This document shows, piece by piece, positions 50,781 to 60,533 of a stretch of 64,000 bases of DNA. Position numbers and translations under genes: made by a program. Within the stretch, counting starts at the first letter, position 1; every line of letters begins with the position of its first letter. The notes below the pieces were generated by a model. That model was not told the DNA's origin. It searched no databases and worked only from the letters and a program-made list of their open reading frames with translations. Location of the stretch: the NCBI RefSeq assembly GCF_042652925.1, contig NZ_JBHSHC010000112.1, forward strand, positions 62,001 to 126,000, given 5' to 3'. This DNA is from Effusibacillus consociatus (GTDB lineage Bacteria; Bacillota; Bacilli; Tumebacillales; Effusibacillaceae).

Positions 50781-50897
50781 GACTTTACAACCCCTTTATC
50801 GAATAAAAATTTCATATCTACTCATAAGGATCCATCCTGCAGGGCACAATGGAATCGCAAGATCCAACATAAAAATAACCGGAAAGGAATGAACGAT

Positions 50898-51125
50898 GTG
50901 ATTCGTGTATCAATCGCGGCTGGAAAAATGGACGAGTCAGTTGAAGAAGCGTACGTGAAGTGGTGGGGATTTGAAAAAAAGGAAGGCAACCACCTGACGG
51001 CTGCCATGCGTGACGAAGATTTTAAAGATTTTTTAAAAACAAACAATCTTATTGTATATAAAAACCACATTAAAGAATATCAAGATGGGGATATACTCGG
51101 CGATTTCAGTGTGGTTGAACGTTAG
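50898..51125 (+). CDS. Hypothetical protein, 75 aa
   Basis: GTG 9 bases after GGAAAGGA; an ATG at 50889 is the alternative. Acidic, with EEAYVKWWGFEKKEGNHL and LKTNNLIVYKNHIKEYQDGD. Converges with the next gene, overlapping at the 3' ends. Unknown. Confidence 0.55.
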   Translation: MIRVSIAAGKMDESVEEAYVKWWGFEKKEGNHLTAAMRDEDFKDFLKTNNLIVYKNHIKEYQDGDILGDFSVVER

Positions 51126-51522
51126 ACAGATCGCGAAACAATTTCAAACGCTCCAACAATTCCTGACACCACTCGTGTTCACCAAGTTGTTTTGCAAAGT
51201 TTAAAAGATCAAGCGTGGAATCGATTTGTTCCCGAATCACCCGTTGACCTGTTTTGACCCGGATGTCTTCCGGATATCGATCCAGAATGTCCAGGATTTT
51301 TTCTTCTCCGATCGCATCCGGAAGGCTGGCAGAGCGGACACCGTCAGCTGCACAATTGTGGGCATACAACTGGTAGTCCATCTCAATCTCCGGAGCGATC
51401 AAACTGTTGTGACAGGTCGGGCAGAAAAGAATCGGTACATCTTGCATCAGGACGGAGCCTTCGGTGAAGACATTTTGCAGGCGGGCAACCATGGTTAATC
51501 CGCAGCAATGATCCATCTGCAT
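51106..51522 (-). CDS. Zinc-finger protein of unknown role, 138 aa
   Basis: CPTCHNSLIAPEIEMDYQLY (YgiT-type ribbon) near residues 34-38, with a possible CC near 6-7, then helices (ILDILDRYPEDIRVKTGQRV). GCAGGGGTG precedes the ATG. Unknown. Confidence 0.65.
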   Translation of the reverse strand: MQMDHCCGLTMVARLQNVFTEGSVLMQDVPILFCPTCHNSLIAPEIEMDYQLYAHNCAADGVRSASLPDAIGEEKILDILDRYPEDIRVKTGQRVIREQIDSTLDLLNFAKQLGEHEWCQELLERLKLFRDLSNVQPH

Positions 51523-51580
51523 TCACCCCTGCTTTCTTTCTTCTTATTATACCATACCCTGTCCTGTCATCCATAGAGGT

Positions 51581-52009
51581 TTACAGTTCCGTTTCGCCCA
51601 CCAAATTTTTAAATCCGAATGAAGCCGGATCCGCGGGATCCGCGGCAACGAACTCGACTTTGACCACCGATTTGACGTTCAGGCAATCGCTGGAACCGTC
51701 AGGAACAATCAAACGAACAGGGAACCCCTTTTTCAGAGGCTCACCGTTCGACTTGTAAAGAAAAATGGCCTCCTGCAATTCCGAAATCGGAATGGTAGCC
51801 GCAAATTCATCCGCAGCGTGAAAAATTACATGGGTCGCCTCCGGCTTCGGACCGATTTTCTCGGCAATTTCGCTGAACGGAACACCGGTACCGGAAAATG
51901 TCGGTGCAATCTTCTGAACATCAACCTGAGTTTTGCATTGATGGAAATCTTCGATTGTGAGAACAGATTCTGTACTGACCAGACCTTTTACAACTACCCG
52001 GAAATCCAT
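51581..52009 (-). CDS. Sulfite-oxidase-fold (molybdopterin-like) protein, 142 aa
   Basis: I chose MDFRVVVKGLV (52009) after AGGAGGAAAAG. DFRVVVKGLVSTESVLTIED, FSGTGVPFSEIAEKI, THVIFHAADEFAATIPISEL and FPVRLIVPDG fit the SUOX-like oxidoreductase fold in a short form; the active-site Cys of the full enzyme is not evident. Role unclear, perhaps a cofactor-less relative. Confidence 0.7.
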   Translation of the reverse strand: MDFRVVVKGLVSTESVLTIEDFHQCKTQVDVQKIAPTFSGTGVPFSEIAEKIGPKPEATHVIFHAADEFAATIPISELQEAIFLYKSNGEPLKKGFPVRLIVPDGSSDCLNVKSVVKVEFVAADPADPASFGFKNLVGETEL

Positions 52010-52058
52010 TTTCTTTTCCTCCTGTGGCTTTTGACAGCAAATGTACCGTTGCAAGCAA

Positions 52059-52556
52059 TTAAGGGAGTTCTTTGATTTTCGTTTGAATCGGTGTACGGGG
52101 TTTGGGCTCCGGCACCTCTGCCGGAAATCCGACCGGAATTAAGCCAACGACTTCATAGCCGGGTTGGATTCCTAAAACTTCCTGGGCCCGTTTGGAAAGA
52201 CCGAGAGAAGACCAACCGGTTCCGATGCCTTTTTCCCAAGCCGCGAGCATAAAATTGAGAATGAAGCAGGAAACGGCAGCGTAATATTCATCGCGATCCA
52301 CTTCAGTCTTTGCAGGTTTTGACAGGATAGCGAGCACGACAGGCGCCCCGCCAAAATTTGTTTTATGATTGAGAAGAGCCCGGGTAGAGGGACCGACAAC
52401 AAGAATTTCCCATGGTTCCGTCATCCGGTGATTCGGGGCGAAACTGGCAGCTTCCAGCAATTCTTCAAGCAATTCGCGCGGTATGGGATCGGGTTTGAAC
52501 GATTTGATCGTTCTTCGTGTCCGTACGGCCGAAACAGTGCTCATCGAATGATCCAT
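52059..52556 (-). CDS. Nitroreductase-family flavoprotein
   Basis: 165 residues from MDHSMSTV (52556, GGAGGG upstream). VRTRRTIKSFKPDPIPRELL, AASFAPNHRMTEPWEILVV, and GIGTGWSS with VVGLIPVGFPAEVP is the minimal FMN nitroreductase fold. Uses NAD(P)H to reduce nitro or quinone compounds. Confidence 0.9.
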   Translation of the reverse strand: MDHSMSTVSAVRTRRTIKSFKPDPIPRELLEELLEAASFAPNHRMTEPWEILVVGPSTRALLNHKTNFGGAPVVLAILSKPAKTEVDRDEYYAAVSCFILNFMLAAWEKGIGTGWSSLGLSKRAQEVLGIQPGYEVVGLIPVGFPAEVPEPKPRTPIQTKIKELP

Positions 52557-52680
52557 AACTGGAATCCCTCCATGACTGGAACGGTCACATTTCACTATAC
52601 ACAACTTTTAAAATTGAGGGAAGAATGTGACCTCCTGATGTAATAATAAGTGTATTCAGATCAAAGAAAGGATGAAAAGC

Positions 52681-52839
52681 ATGTCAGAATATCAATTGCG
52701 TTGCAGTTTGTGCGGAACCGTATCGGACGCCGAGGAACAGAACGTTGGGCAGCTTCTGGCGGCCAAAGACAAGCATGTTCACATTTGCCAACCGTGCCAG
52801 GCAAAAATTAAATTCGAAAGCGATCAGAAATATAAATAG
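52681..52839 (+). CDS. YlaI-like small zinc protein, 52 aa
   Basis: LRCSLCGTVSD and HICQPCQAKI, spacing as in the YlaI/DUF2197 family of Bacillales. AAAGGATG upstream. Function unknown. Confidence 0.75.
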   Translation: MSEYQLRCSLCGTVSDAEEQNVGQLLAAKDKHVHICQPCQAKIKFESDQKYK

Positions 52840-53202
52840 CGCCAAGAGCTGTTAAATTTCGGCAGAATCCCGATACGGGTCATTATTCCCTTTAGTTTCT
52901 TACTTTATGGATAAACCGGGACGATCCTGAGGTCAGCAGGGGTAAGATAAATGAGTATGAACAAAAAATTTAATCGGACATTAGCCCTCTTTTATTCATT
53001 CCATTTACGTTGCACTTGATTGCTTATTAACCTTCCGCCCCGCGGAGGTCAGAAGGATTTGCTCGCTTTCCGGTCATATTCCTTCTTTGTTGATCGGTTT
53101 TTGATCCTCTGTGGGTGGAGCAGCAGAGGAGAGCGGCATATTGGCTCCCCTCCCGGTCAATCCATTTGTCAAGCGCTTTCTGACGCCCGGCTGAAAGGGG
53201 CA
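52840..53202. other. Intergenic stretch without a convincing gene
   Basis: Only short frames without good ribosome sites (for example 22 codons from 52951). No RNA family recognised. T-rich and GC-rich parts alternate. Confidence 0.5.
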
Positions 53203-53231
53203 TTGTCGCCCTTTGTCGATTTGGGTATAAT
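53203..53231 (+). promoter_or_regulatory. SigA-type promoter of sucCD
   Basis: TTGTCG at 53203-53208, 17-base spacer, TATAAT at 53226-53231. The transcript would have about a 105-base leader before sucC. Confidence 0.75.
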
Positions 53232-53344
53232 AAAAAGCGGTTACATGAGATCATTTTCCATATAATGGTACATCTGCAAAGCAGGTGGAAACCCAAAGAT
53301 CGTTACCATCTATTTAACTTATCAATGGTAGGAGGCAGCCGGAG

Positions 53345-54502
53345 ATGAATATCCATGAGTATCAAGGTAAAGCGGTTCTCAGGCAGTATGGAGTGGCCGT
53401 TCCGCAAGGCGAAGTCGCTTTCTCTGTAAACGAAGCGGTTCAAATTGCAGAAAAATTAGGCGGAAAAGCGGTAGTGAAAGCCCAAATTCACGCAGGTGGC
53501 CGCGGGAAAGCCGGAGGCGTAAAAGTTGCCAAGAATCTGGACGAAGTTCGTACATACGCTGAGCAAATTTTGGGAATGACACTGGTCACTCACCAGACAG
53601 GCCCGGAAGGCAAAGTTGTTAAGCGTCTTTTGATTGAGGAATTATCGGACATAAAGAAAGAGTATTACGTGGGCGTTGTTGTGGATCGAGCAACCGGCCG
53701 CGTAGTTATGATGGCGTCCGAAGAGGGCGGTACGGAAATTGAAGAAGTGGCAGCCAAGACTCCGGAAAAGATCTTTAAAGAGGTGGTTGACCCGGCAGTT
53801 GGTTTACAGGCTTTCCAAGCGCGGAAACTGGCTTTTGCAATCAACATTCCGCGTGAATTGGTGAACCAGGCGGTTAAATTTATGCTGGCGCTTTATCAGG
53901 CATTCGTCGAAAAGGACTGCTCGATTGCTGAAATCAACCCGCTCGTGGTTACAGGTGACGGCAAGGTAGTTGCCCTTGATGCGAAGTTAAACTTTGATTC
54001 CAATGCACTGTTCCGTCACAAAGACATCCTTGAACTGCGTGATTTGGACGAAGAAGATCCGAAGGAGATCGAAGCTTCCAAGTTTGACTTGTCCTACATC
54101 GCACTCGAAGGAAACATCGGATGTATGGTGAACGGCGCGGGTCTCGCAATGGCTACCATGGATACCATCAAGCATTTTGGCGGTCAACCTGCGAACTTCC
54201 TCGATGTTGGGGGCGGTGCAACAACTGAGAAAGTAACCGCCGCATTCAAAATCATTTTGTCCGACCCGAATGTACAGGGCATTCTCGTCAACATTTTCGG
54301 CGGTATTATGAAGTGTGACGTAATCGCTGACGGTGTAATCGCGGCCGCGAAAGAAGTAGGCTTGGACAAGCCGTTGGTGGTGCGTCTTGAAGGCACCAAC
54401 GTGGAACTTGGCAAGAAGAAGCTGAACGAATCAGGACTTAACATTGTAGCGGCTGACTCTCTCGCCGATGCTGCCGAGAAGATCGTCGGCCTCGTGAAAT
54501 AA
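53345..54502 (+). CDS. sucC: Succinyl-CoA synthetase beta subunit (ADP-forming)
   Basis: 385 residues. MNIHEYQGKAVLRQYGVAVP, the ATP-grasp KAQIHAGGRGKAGGVK, AEINPLVVTGDG and GGATTEKVTAAFKIIL with NIFGGIMKCDV are diagnostic. With SucD it makes succinyl-CoA or ATP in the TCA cycle. GGAGGCAGCCGGAG precedes the ATG. Confidence 0.97.
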   Translation: MNIHEYQGKAVLRQYGVAVPQGEVAFSVNEAVQIAEKLGGKAVVKAQIHAGGRGKAGGVKVAKNLDEVRTYAEQILGMTLVTHQTGPEGKVVKRLLIEELSDIKKEYYVGVVVDRATGRVVMMASEEGGTEIEEVAAKTPEKIFKEVVDPAVGLQAFQARKLAFAINIPRELVNQAVKFMLALYQAFVEKDCSIAEINPLVVTGDGKVVALDAKLNFDSNALFRHKDILELRDLDEEDPKEIEASKFDLSYIALEGNIGCMVNGAGLAMATMDTIKHFGGQPANFLDVGGGATTEKVTAAFKIILSDPNVQGILVNIFGGIMKCDVIADGVIAAAKEVGLDKPLVVRLEGTNVELGKKKLNESGLNIVAADSLADAAEKIVGLVK

Positions 54503-54524
54503 TTCGGGGCGGAGGGAAAATACC

Positions 54525-55430
54525 ATGAGTATTTTAGTAAATAAAGATACAAAAGTCATTACGCAAGGAATCACCGGTGCAACCGGTCTGTTCCATGCCA
54601 AACAGGCAATTGAGTACGGCACAAAAATGGTGGGCGGGGTAACTCCCGGAAAAGGCGGTACCGAAGTAGAAGGCATCCCTGTATTTGATACAGTCGCGGA
54701 AGCAAAGGAAAAAACGGGAGCGAACGCGTCCGTTATCTATGTACCACCGGCATTTGCGGCGGATGCAATCATGGAAGCGGTCGATGCAGATTTGGATCTT
54801 GTGATCTGTATTACCGAAGGTATTCCTGTACTGGATATGGTAAAGGTTGCCCGCTATATGGAAGGCAGACGGACCCGCTTGATTGGTCCTAACTGTCCGG
54901 GTGTGATCACTCCCGACGAATGTAAGATTGGAATCATGCCGGGATATATCCATCTGCCTGGTCGAGTCGGGGTTGTATCCCGTTCCGGAACCCTTACTTA
55001 CGAAGCGGTTCATCAGTTGACCACCCGTGGAATCGGTCAATCGACGGCTGTCGGTATTGGCGGGGACCCTGTAAAAGGAACTGAGTTTATCGACGTTCTG
55101 GAAATGTTTAACAACGATCCGGACACCGATGCTGTGATCATGATTGGGGAGATCGGCGGAACTGCGGAAGAAGAGGCGGCTGAGTGGATCAAAGCGAACA
55201 TGAAGAAGCCGGTTGCCGGATTCATTGCAGGTGCGACTGCACCTCCCGGAAAGCGGATGGGTCACGCAGGTGCGATTATCTCCGGCGGAAAAGGAACGGC
55301 TGCTGAAAAGATCGCAAAAATGCAGGAATGCGGAATTCGCGTTGCACCCACGCCTTCCGAAATGGGCTCCACTCTTGTGGAACTTTTGAAAGAAAGAGGC
55401 ATGCTCGAACAAGTCATCACGAAGAAATAA
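54525..55430 (+). CDS. sucD: Succinyl-CoA synthetase alpha subunit
   Basis: 301 residues. MSILVNKDTKVITQGITGAT, CoA-binding GGVTPGKGGTEVEGIPVFDT, GPNCPGVITP and the phospho-histidine GHAGAIISGGKGTA. Follows sucC by 22 bases after GGCGGAGG; terminator after the stop. Confidence 0.97.
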   Translation: MSILVNKDTKVITQGITGATGLFHAKQAIEYGTKMVGGVTPGKGGTEVEGIPVFDTVAEAKEKTGANASVIYVPPAFAADAIMEAVDADLDLVICITEGIPVLDMVKVARYMEGRRTRLIGPNCPGVITPDECKIGIMPGYIHLPGRVGVVSRSGTLTYEAVHQLTTRGIGQSTAVGIGGDPVKGTEFIDVLEMFNNDPDTDAVIMIGEIGGTAEEEAAEWIKANMKKPVAGFIAGATAPPGKRMGHAGAIISGGKGTAAEKIAKMQECGIRVAPTPSEMGSTLVELLKERGMLEQVITKK

Positions 55431-55436
55431 CAACCA

Positions 55437-55467
55437 GAGGGAGACTGCCAAGTCTCCCTCGATTTTT
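55437..55467 (+). terminator. Terminator of sucCD
   Basis: GAGGGAGACT-GCCA-AGTCTCCCTC then GATTTTTTTA. Confidence 0.9.
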
Positions 55468-55492
55468 TTATGGGTATCACCAGTTGGGCAAT

Positions 55493-55677
55493 TAACGGAT
55501 TTTGAAGGTCTTAATCTCCAATTTTTACCGGATGTTTTTGATATAGCGGATTTTTAAGTTCTTATTACCATATTTCCGGAGGCAAGGGGAGAGAAAACAC
55601 CGGATTAAGACCCCGAAAATCCTCTATTCAAAAAATGTTCACCAAAATTAGTGAAATAGGGCCTTCAAATCCGCTAT
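55493..55677. repeat. 185-bp foldback element between sucD and dprA
   Basis: CGGATTTTGAAGGTC (55496-55510) faces GGCCTTCAAATCCG (55660-55673); inside, GGTCTTAATC (55507-55516) faces GATTAAGACC (55603-55612), and TAGCGGATTT (55544-55553) is the exact inverse of AAATCCGCTA (55667-55676). No open frame. Looks like an interspersed palindromic repeat or a switching RNA. Confidence 0.55.
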
Positions 55678-55757
55678 GAATAACGCGTTAACGATCGAGC
55701 AACATCCCTTTTCCGTCGCCAAGGAGGAAACGAAATTTAAGTACAGGAGGAATTCAA

Positions 55758-56852
55758 TTGCGAACCGAAAAAGAATACGTTCAATGGTTGATGAGTGTTC
55801 CGCGAGTCGGGTATCTCCGCTGCCGCAAATTGCTTGAGCAGTTCGGAAGTGCGGAAGCGGTATGGGAGGCGCCGGCGCAGGAACTGCTGCAGGTGCCCTC
55901 AGTTACTCGCAACGTGGCAGAGGAGATCCTTGTATCCAGGCAAAGTTACTCTTTTCAGGAGCAGGCCGATTTTTTAAAGCGAACCGGCATTCGAGTGCTC
56001 CATAAAAAGGACCCCGAATACCCCCTTTTCTTACTGCAAATTCATGATCCTCCCCATATACTGTACGTAAAAGGCGAATTCACCTTACTGGATGACAAAG
56101 CAATTGGTGTTGTCGGAACGCGCACCCCGACCAATTATGGGGTTCTGGTTACCAAGAATCTTTGTACCGAACTGGCTTCGGCAGGTGTGACCATCGTTTC
56201 CGGACTGGCCCGAGGAATTGATGCGATTGCACATGAAGCGGCGTTGCAAGCGGGGGGAACCACGATTGCGGTGTTGGCCGGAGGAGTTGAAAATATTTAT
56301 CCCCCTCAGAATAGCTCCCTCGCCCGTAGAATCTGTAAGCAGGGCTTGCTCATCTCCGAATTTCCCCCTCTCGCTTCAGCTCATCCAGGCATGTTTCCCG
56401 TTCGGAATCGAATCATCTCAGGGCTTTCCCGTGCCATTCTGGTAGTGGAAGCAGCCCGGAAAAGCGGTTCCCTGATCACAGCCGACCAAGCTTTGGAACA
56501 ATGTCGGGACGTTTTTGCGGTACCAGGTCCTATCACATCCCCGTTAAGTCAAGGAACGAATGATTTGATCCGGGAGGGAGCCAAGATAATAACAGGGGTT
56601 GCAGATATTTGGGAGGAATATCCCGACTGGCAGGCGAATTATTCGCATAAGATGAAAGACGAGGCATTTCAGTTAAATCCCGAAGAGAGGCAATTGCTTG
56701 AAACAATCGGGTATGGCGGGGTTCACTTGGACCATTTGATCCGGGTGAGTCAACTGTCGCAAGGAGAAGTTTATCGCCTGCTGCTGGAAATGGAGCTGAA
56801 AGGCCTTGTGAAACAATTGCCCGGGCAGATGTATATGAGGAGCAGTGTTTGA
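55758..56852 (+). CDS. dprA: DNA processing protein DprA
   Basis: 364 residues from TTG after AGGAGGAATTCAA. N-terminal SAM-like domain (VPRVGYLRCRKLLEQFGSAE), Rossmann core GVVGTRTPTNYG, VSGLARGIDAIAHEAAL, EFPPLASAHPGMFPVRNRII, VVEAARKSGSLITADQAL and a C-terminal winged helix (HLDHLIRVSQLSQGEVYRLL). Loads RecA on incoming DNA. A competence gene 5 kb from the broken comM. Confidence 0.96.
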   Translation: MRTEKEYVQWLMSVPRVGYLRCRKLLEQFGSAEAVWEAPAQELLQVPSVTRNVAEEILVSRQSYSFQEQADFLKRTGIRVLHKKDPEYPLFLLQIHDPPHILYVKGEFTLLDDKAIGVVGTRTPTNYGVLVTKNLCTELASAGVTIVSGLARGIDAIAHEAALQAGGTTIAVLAGGVENIYPPQNSSLARRICKQGLLISEFPPLASAHPGMFPVRNRIISGLSRAILVVEAARKSGSLITADQALEQCRDVFAVPGPITSPLSQGTNDLIREGAKIITGVADIWEEYPDWQANYSHKMKDEAFQLNPEERQLLETIGYGGVHLDHLIRVSQLSQGEVYRLLLEMELKGLVKQLPGQMYMRSSV

Positions 56853-56878
56853 CAATAAATGTTCATGCAGTTTAGTAT
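56849..56878 (+). promoter_or_regulatory. SigA-type promoter of topA
   Basis: TTGACA (56849-56854), 18 bases, TAGTAT (56873-56878). The -35 overlaps the dprA stop. Confidence 0.6.
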
Positions 56879-56976
56879 AAGAAGCACATGACAAAACGCG
56901 GAAATATTATACAACGCATATTCACAAGCCTCACTAAGCGAAGTGCTCAGTCTCGCTATGAAAGGAGGAGACGTCC

Positions 56977-59103
56977 TTGGCAGACTATCTTGTCATTGTA
57001 GAGTCTCCCGCAAAAGCAAAGACCATCGGAAAATATCTGGGAAAAAAATATGTAGTAAAAGCTTCGATGGGCCATGTTCGCGATCTGCCGAAGAGCCAAC
57101 TCGGCGTCGATATAAAAGATCACTTTTCACCTAAATATATAACCATTCGCGGAAAAGGCGACGTGTTAAAAGAACTCCGTGACCAAAGCAGGAAAGTAAA
57201 GGCTGTTTATCTCGCAGCCGACCCTGACCGCGAAGGAGAAGCAATTGCATGGCACCTGGCCAATGTATTGGAAATCGATCCTGCGGCGGCGTGCCGGGTT
57301 GTCTTTAACGAGATTACGCAAGATGCAATCAAAGAATCGTTTAAACATCCACGTCAAATCAATATGGATCTGGTCAATGCGCAGCAGGCGAGACGCATTC
57401 TCGATCGGCTTGTCGGTTATCAAATCTCGCCTCTTCTCTGGAAAAAGGTGAAAAAAGGGCTCTCAGCCGGGCGTGTTCAATCTGTAGCAGTCCGTTTGAT
57501 TGTGGATCGCGAAAATGAAATCCGCAATTTTACTCCCGAAGAGTATTGGACGGTTGTCGCACAATTCCAAGTGGAAAAACAAAAATTCGAAGCGAAGTTC
57601 CATGGCTATCGAAAAGGAAAAAGTATTGAGAAAACCGAGCTGCCTAACGAAGAAGCAGTAAACCAACTCTTAACTCATATTGAGGATGCTCAGTATCAGG
57701 TTATTGAAGTAAAGAAGAGCGAGCGGAAGAGGAATCCGGCGCCTCCTTTTATTACAAGTACCCTGCAGCAAGAGGCGGCCAGAAAATTGAATTTCCGTGC
57801 CGGAAAAACAATGTCCATCGCCCAGCAATTATATGAAGGAATCGACTTGGGCAAGGAAGGCACAGTCGGGTTAATAACCTATATGCGTACCGACTCCACC
57901 CGTATCTCGCCGACGGCCCAAGCTGAAGCGAAAGATTTTATTGTGCGGGAATATGGTGACAGATACTCTCCTGCAACAGCGCGCCAATTTACTGCGAAAG
58001 AAGGGGCTCAGGACGCACACGAAGCAATTCGGCCAACATCGGTCCACCTGCACCCCGAAAAAGTAAAAGAATATCTGAGCCGCGATCAACTCCGTCTTTA
58101 TAGGTTAATTTGGGAACGTTTTGTCGCGTCCCAGATGTCACCCGCGGTGCTTGATACGATGACTGTTGATATTCAGGCAAATGATGCGGTATTCCGGGCT
58201 ACCGGATCGAAAATCAAATTCCCCGGCTTCATGACCTTATACATTGAAGGAAATGATGAAGGGAAGGATGAGGACGAGAAGTTTCTGCCTCCGCTTGAAG
58301 AGGGACAGCAGCTGCAGAAGCCGAACTTGGATCCGAAACAGCACTTCACTCAACCGCCGCCGCGCTATACAGAAGCAAGGCTGGTGAAAACAATGGAAGA
58401 GCTTGGAATCGGACGTCCCAGCACATATGCCCCAACCTTGGAAACGATTCAAAAAAGAGGGTATGTGCTTCTCGAAGACAAACGGTTTGTCCCGACGGAG
58501 CTCGGGGAAATCGTGGTCAATATGATGAAAGAATTTTTCCCGCAGATCATTGATGCCGAATTTACAGCTCACCTGGAAGAAAGCTTGGACGGTGTGGAAG
58601 AAGGCCAGGTTGACTGGGTCAAAATGTTGGATGACTTCTACGGTGATTTTGAAAAAGATTTAAAAGTGGCAGAAGAAGAAATGAAGAACGTTACGCTCCA
58701 GGATGAAGTATCTGATGTTGAGTGTGAGAAATGCGGACGAATTATGGTTTATAAACACGGACGCTTTGGAAAATTCCTGGCTTGCCCCGGCTTCCCCGAA
58801 TGCCGGAATGCAAAGCCGATTTTAAAAGAAATTGGAGTTCCTTGTCCGAGGTGTGAGGGCGGTCATTTGGTGGAACGCCGCGGGAAAAGGCGCCGTGTCT
58901 TTTACGGATGCAACAGGTATCCGGACTGTGATTTTATCCTTTGGGATCGCCCGGTTGGCAAACCGTGCCCGGAATGCGGGCAACCGCTGGTAATCAAGCG
59001 CAGCGGAAAAGGGGAAGGGAAAGAAACTTGGGTATGTTCCGGTGCTGATTGCACTCATAAGGAAGCACCTTCACCAACAGTGGCGGCAGAAACTGGAGAA
59101 TAA
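56977..59103 (+). CDS. topA: DNA topoisomerase I
   Basis: 708 residues, TTG start after AAAGGAGGAG. Toprim VIVESPAKAKTIGKYLG and DPDREGEAIAWHLA, catalytic Tyr in YMRTDSTRIS (near 306), EAIRPTS, and three C-terminal zinc ribbons (CEKCGR, CPRCEGG, CPECGQP). Relaxes negative supercoils. Confidence 0.97.
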   Translation: MADYLVIVESPAKAKTIGKYLGKKYVVKASMGHVRDLPKSQLGVDIKDHFSPKYITIRGKGDVLKELRDQSRKVKAVYLAADPDREGEAIAWHLANVLEIDPAAACRVVFNEITQDAIKESFKHPRQINMDLVNAQQARRILDRLVGYQISPLLWKKVKKGLSAGRVQSVAVRLIVDRENEIRNFTPEEYWTVVAQFQVEKQKFEAKFHGYRKGKSIEKTELPNEEAVNQLLTHIEDAQYQVIEVKKSERKRNPAPPFITSTLQQEAARKLNFRAGKTMSIAQQLYEGIDLGKEGTVGLITYMRTDSTRISPTAQAEAKDFIVREYGDRYSPATARQFTAKEGAQDAHEAIRPTSVHLHPEKVKEYLSRDQLRLYRLIWERFVASQMSPAVLDTMTVDIQANDAVFRATGSKIKFPGFMTLYIEGNDEGKDEDEKFLPPLEEGQQLQKPNLDPKQHFTQPPPRYTEARLVKTMEELGIGRPSTYAPTLETIQKRGYVLLEDKRFVPTELGEIVVNMMKEFFPQIIDAEFTAHLEESLDGVEEGQVDWVKMLDDFYGDFEKDLKVAEEEMKNVTLQDEVSDVECEKCGRIMVYKHGRFGKFLACPGFPECRNAKPILKEIGVPCPRCEGGHLVERRGKRRRVFYGCNRYPDCDFILWDRPVGKPCPECGQPLVIKRSGKGEGKETWVCSGADCTHKEAPSPTVAAETGE

Positions 59104-59133
59104 CCGGATTGTTGTGGAGGGATTTTCGATCAG

Positions 59134-60447
59134 ATGGCAGATTATGTAACGGTTGTCGGGGGCGGTCTTGCCGGCTCCGAAGCAGCGTGGCAAATTGCGA
59201 AGCAGGGTGTGAAAGTCCGGTTGTATGAGATGAGGCCGATAGTAAAAACGGCTGCCCATATCTCGGAGAATTTCGCGGAATTAGTATGTTCGAACTCGTT
59301 AAGAGGAGCCAGTTTGACCAATGCGGTAGGCCTTTTGAAAGAGGAAATGAGACGGCTTGATTCGGTAATCATGGCTTCTGCCGACAAGACGGCCGTCCCG
59401 GCCGGAGGTGCACTTGCGGTTGACCGCGATTTATTCTCGCAAGAGGTTACGGAACGGGTTTCGCAGCATCCTTTGATTGAAGTGTTCAGGGAAGAACTTC
59501 CGGAAGTCCCCACCGAAGGATTTGCAGTGATTGCAACAGGTCCTTTAACGTCTCAATCGTTGTCTCGTTCAATTGCGGAATTGACCGGACAGGAGTATCT
59601 GTATTTTTATGATGCGGCCGCTCCCATCGTCCACAAAGAGTCCATTGATTTTGATAAAGTATACTTGGCTTCCAGATATGACAAGGGGGAAGCAGCTTAT
59701 ATCAATTGTCCCATGTCAGAGGAAGAGTTCGATCGGTTTTATGAGGCGTTGATTACAGCGGAAGCGGCTCCGTTAAAGGAATTTGAGAAAGAAGTTTATT
59801 TTGAGGGCTGTATGCCGATCGAAGTGATGGCAAAAAGGGGACGTCAGACAATGCTTTTTGGTCCCATGAAACCGGTTGGATTGCCAGATCCTCGAACAGG
59901 GAAAATTCCGTTTGCTGTGGTGCAGCTTCGGCAGGATAATGCGGCAGCCACGTTGTATAACATCGTTGGCTTCCAAACCCACCTGAAATGGGGAGAACAA
60001 TCACGTGTGTTCCGCATGATACCGGGACTTGAAAATGCGGAATTCGCCCGGTTTGGAGTTATGCACCGCAATACCTACATAAACTCACCTCGGGTGCTGG
60101 AACAAACGTATCAATTAAAGGTACGGAATACGCTGTTCTTTGCCGGACAAATTACCGGGGTTGAGGGGTACGTGGAGTCGGCAGCGGCCGGTTTAATTGC
60201 AGGCATCAACGCGGGTCGATTGGCTCGTGATCTGCAGCCGCTTGTGTTTCCGAAGGAAACTGCAATTGGTTCCTTGGCTTATTACATTACCCATGCGGCA
60301 CCGGATAATTTTCAACCGATGAATGCGACGTTTGGTTTGCTGCCTCCGCTGCAGGAAAAGATCCGGGACAAGCGGGTGAAAAATGAGAAAATTGCTGAGC
60401 GGGCCCTTGCCACTCTTTCTGCTTTTATCGGCCAATCGATTCGGTAA
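59134..60447 (+). CDS. trmFO: tRNA (uracil-54-C5) methyltransferase, folate/FAD-dependent
   Basis: 437 residues. VVGGGLAGSEAAWQIAKQGV (FAD site), RPIVKTAAH, FAELVCSNSLRG, YINCPMSEEEFDRFYEAL and the C-terminal AAGLIAGINAGRLA. Makes ribothymidine in the T-loop. ATG after GGAGGGATTTTCG. Confidence 0.97.
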   Translation: MADYVTVVGGGLAGSEAAWQIAKQGVKVRLYEMRPIVKTAAHISENFAELVCSNSLRGASLTNAVGLLKEEMRRLDSVIMASADKTAVPAGGALAVDRDLFSQEVTERVSQHPLIEVFREELPEVPTEGFAVIATGPLTSQSLSRSIAELTGQEYLYFYDAAAPIVHKESIDFDKVYLASRYDKGEAAYINCPMSEEEFDRFYEALITAEAAPLKEFEKEVYFEGCMPIEVMAKRGRQTMLFGPMKPVGLPDPRTGKIPFAVVQLRQDNAAATLYNIVGFQTHLKWGEQSRVFRMIPGLENAEFARFGVMHRNTYINSPRVLEQTYQLKVRNTLFFAGQITGVEGYVESAAAGLIAGINAGRLARDLQPLVFPKETAIGSLAYYITHAAPDNFQPMNATFGLLPPLQEKIRDKRVKNEKIAERALATLSAFIGQSIR

Positions 60448-60533
60448 TCTGCAAGCGTGGCCCCCGTGTGTTTTTGGCAGTTTCTTGCTCCTGCCTATTC
60501 TGCTGTGCTACGATTGAATTGGAAGGTGAGACC

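Noticed and set aside
53020..53265. 81-codon plus frame upstream of sucC
   Set aside because: No ribosome site, and it covers the likely sucCD promoter.
54534..55451. 305-codon minus-strand frame opposite sucD
   Set aside because: A shadow of the highly biased sucD codons; sucD is certain.
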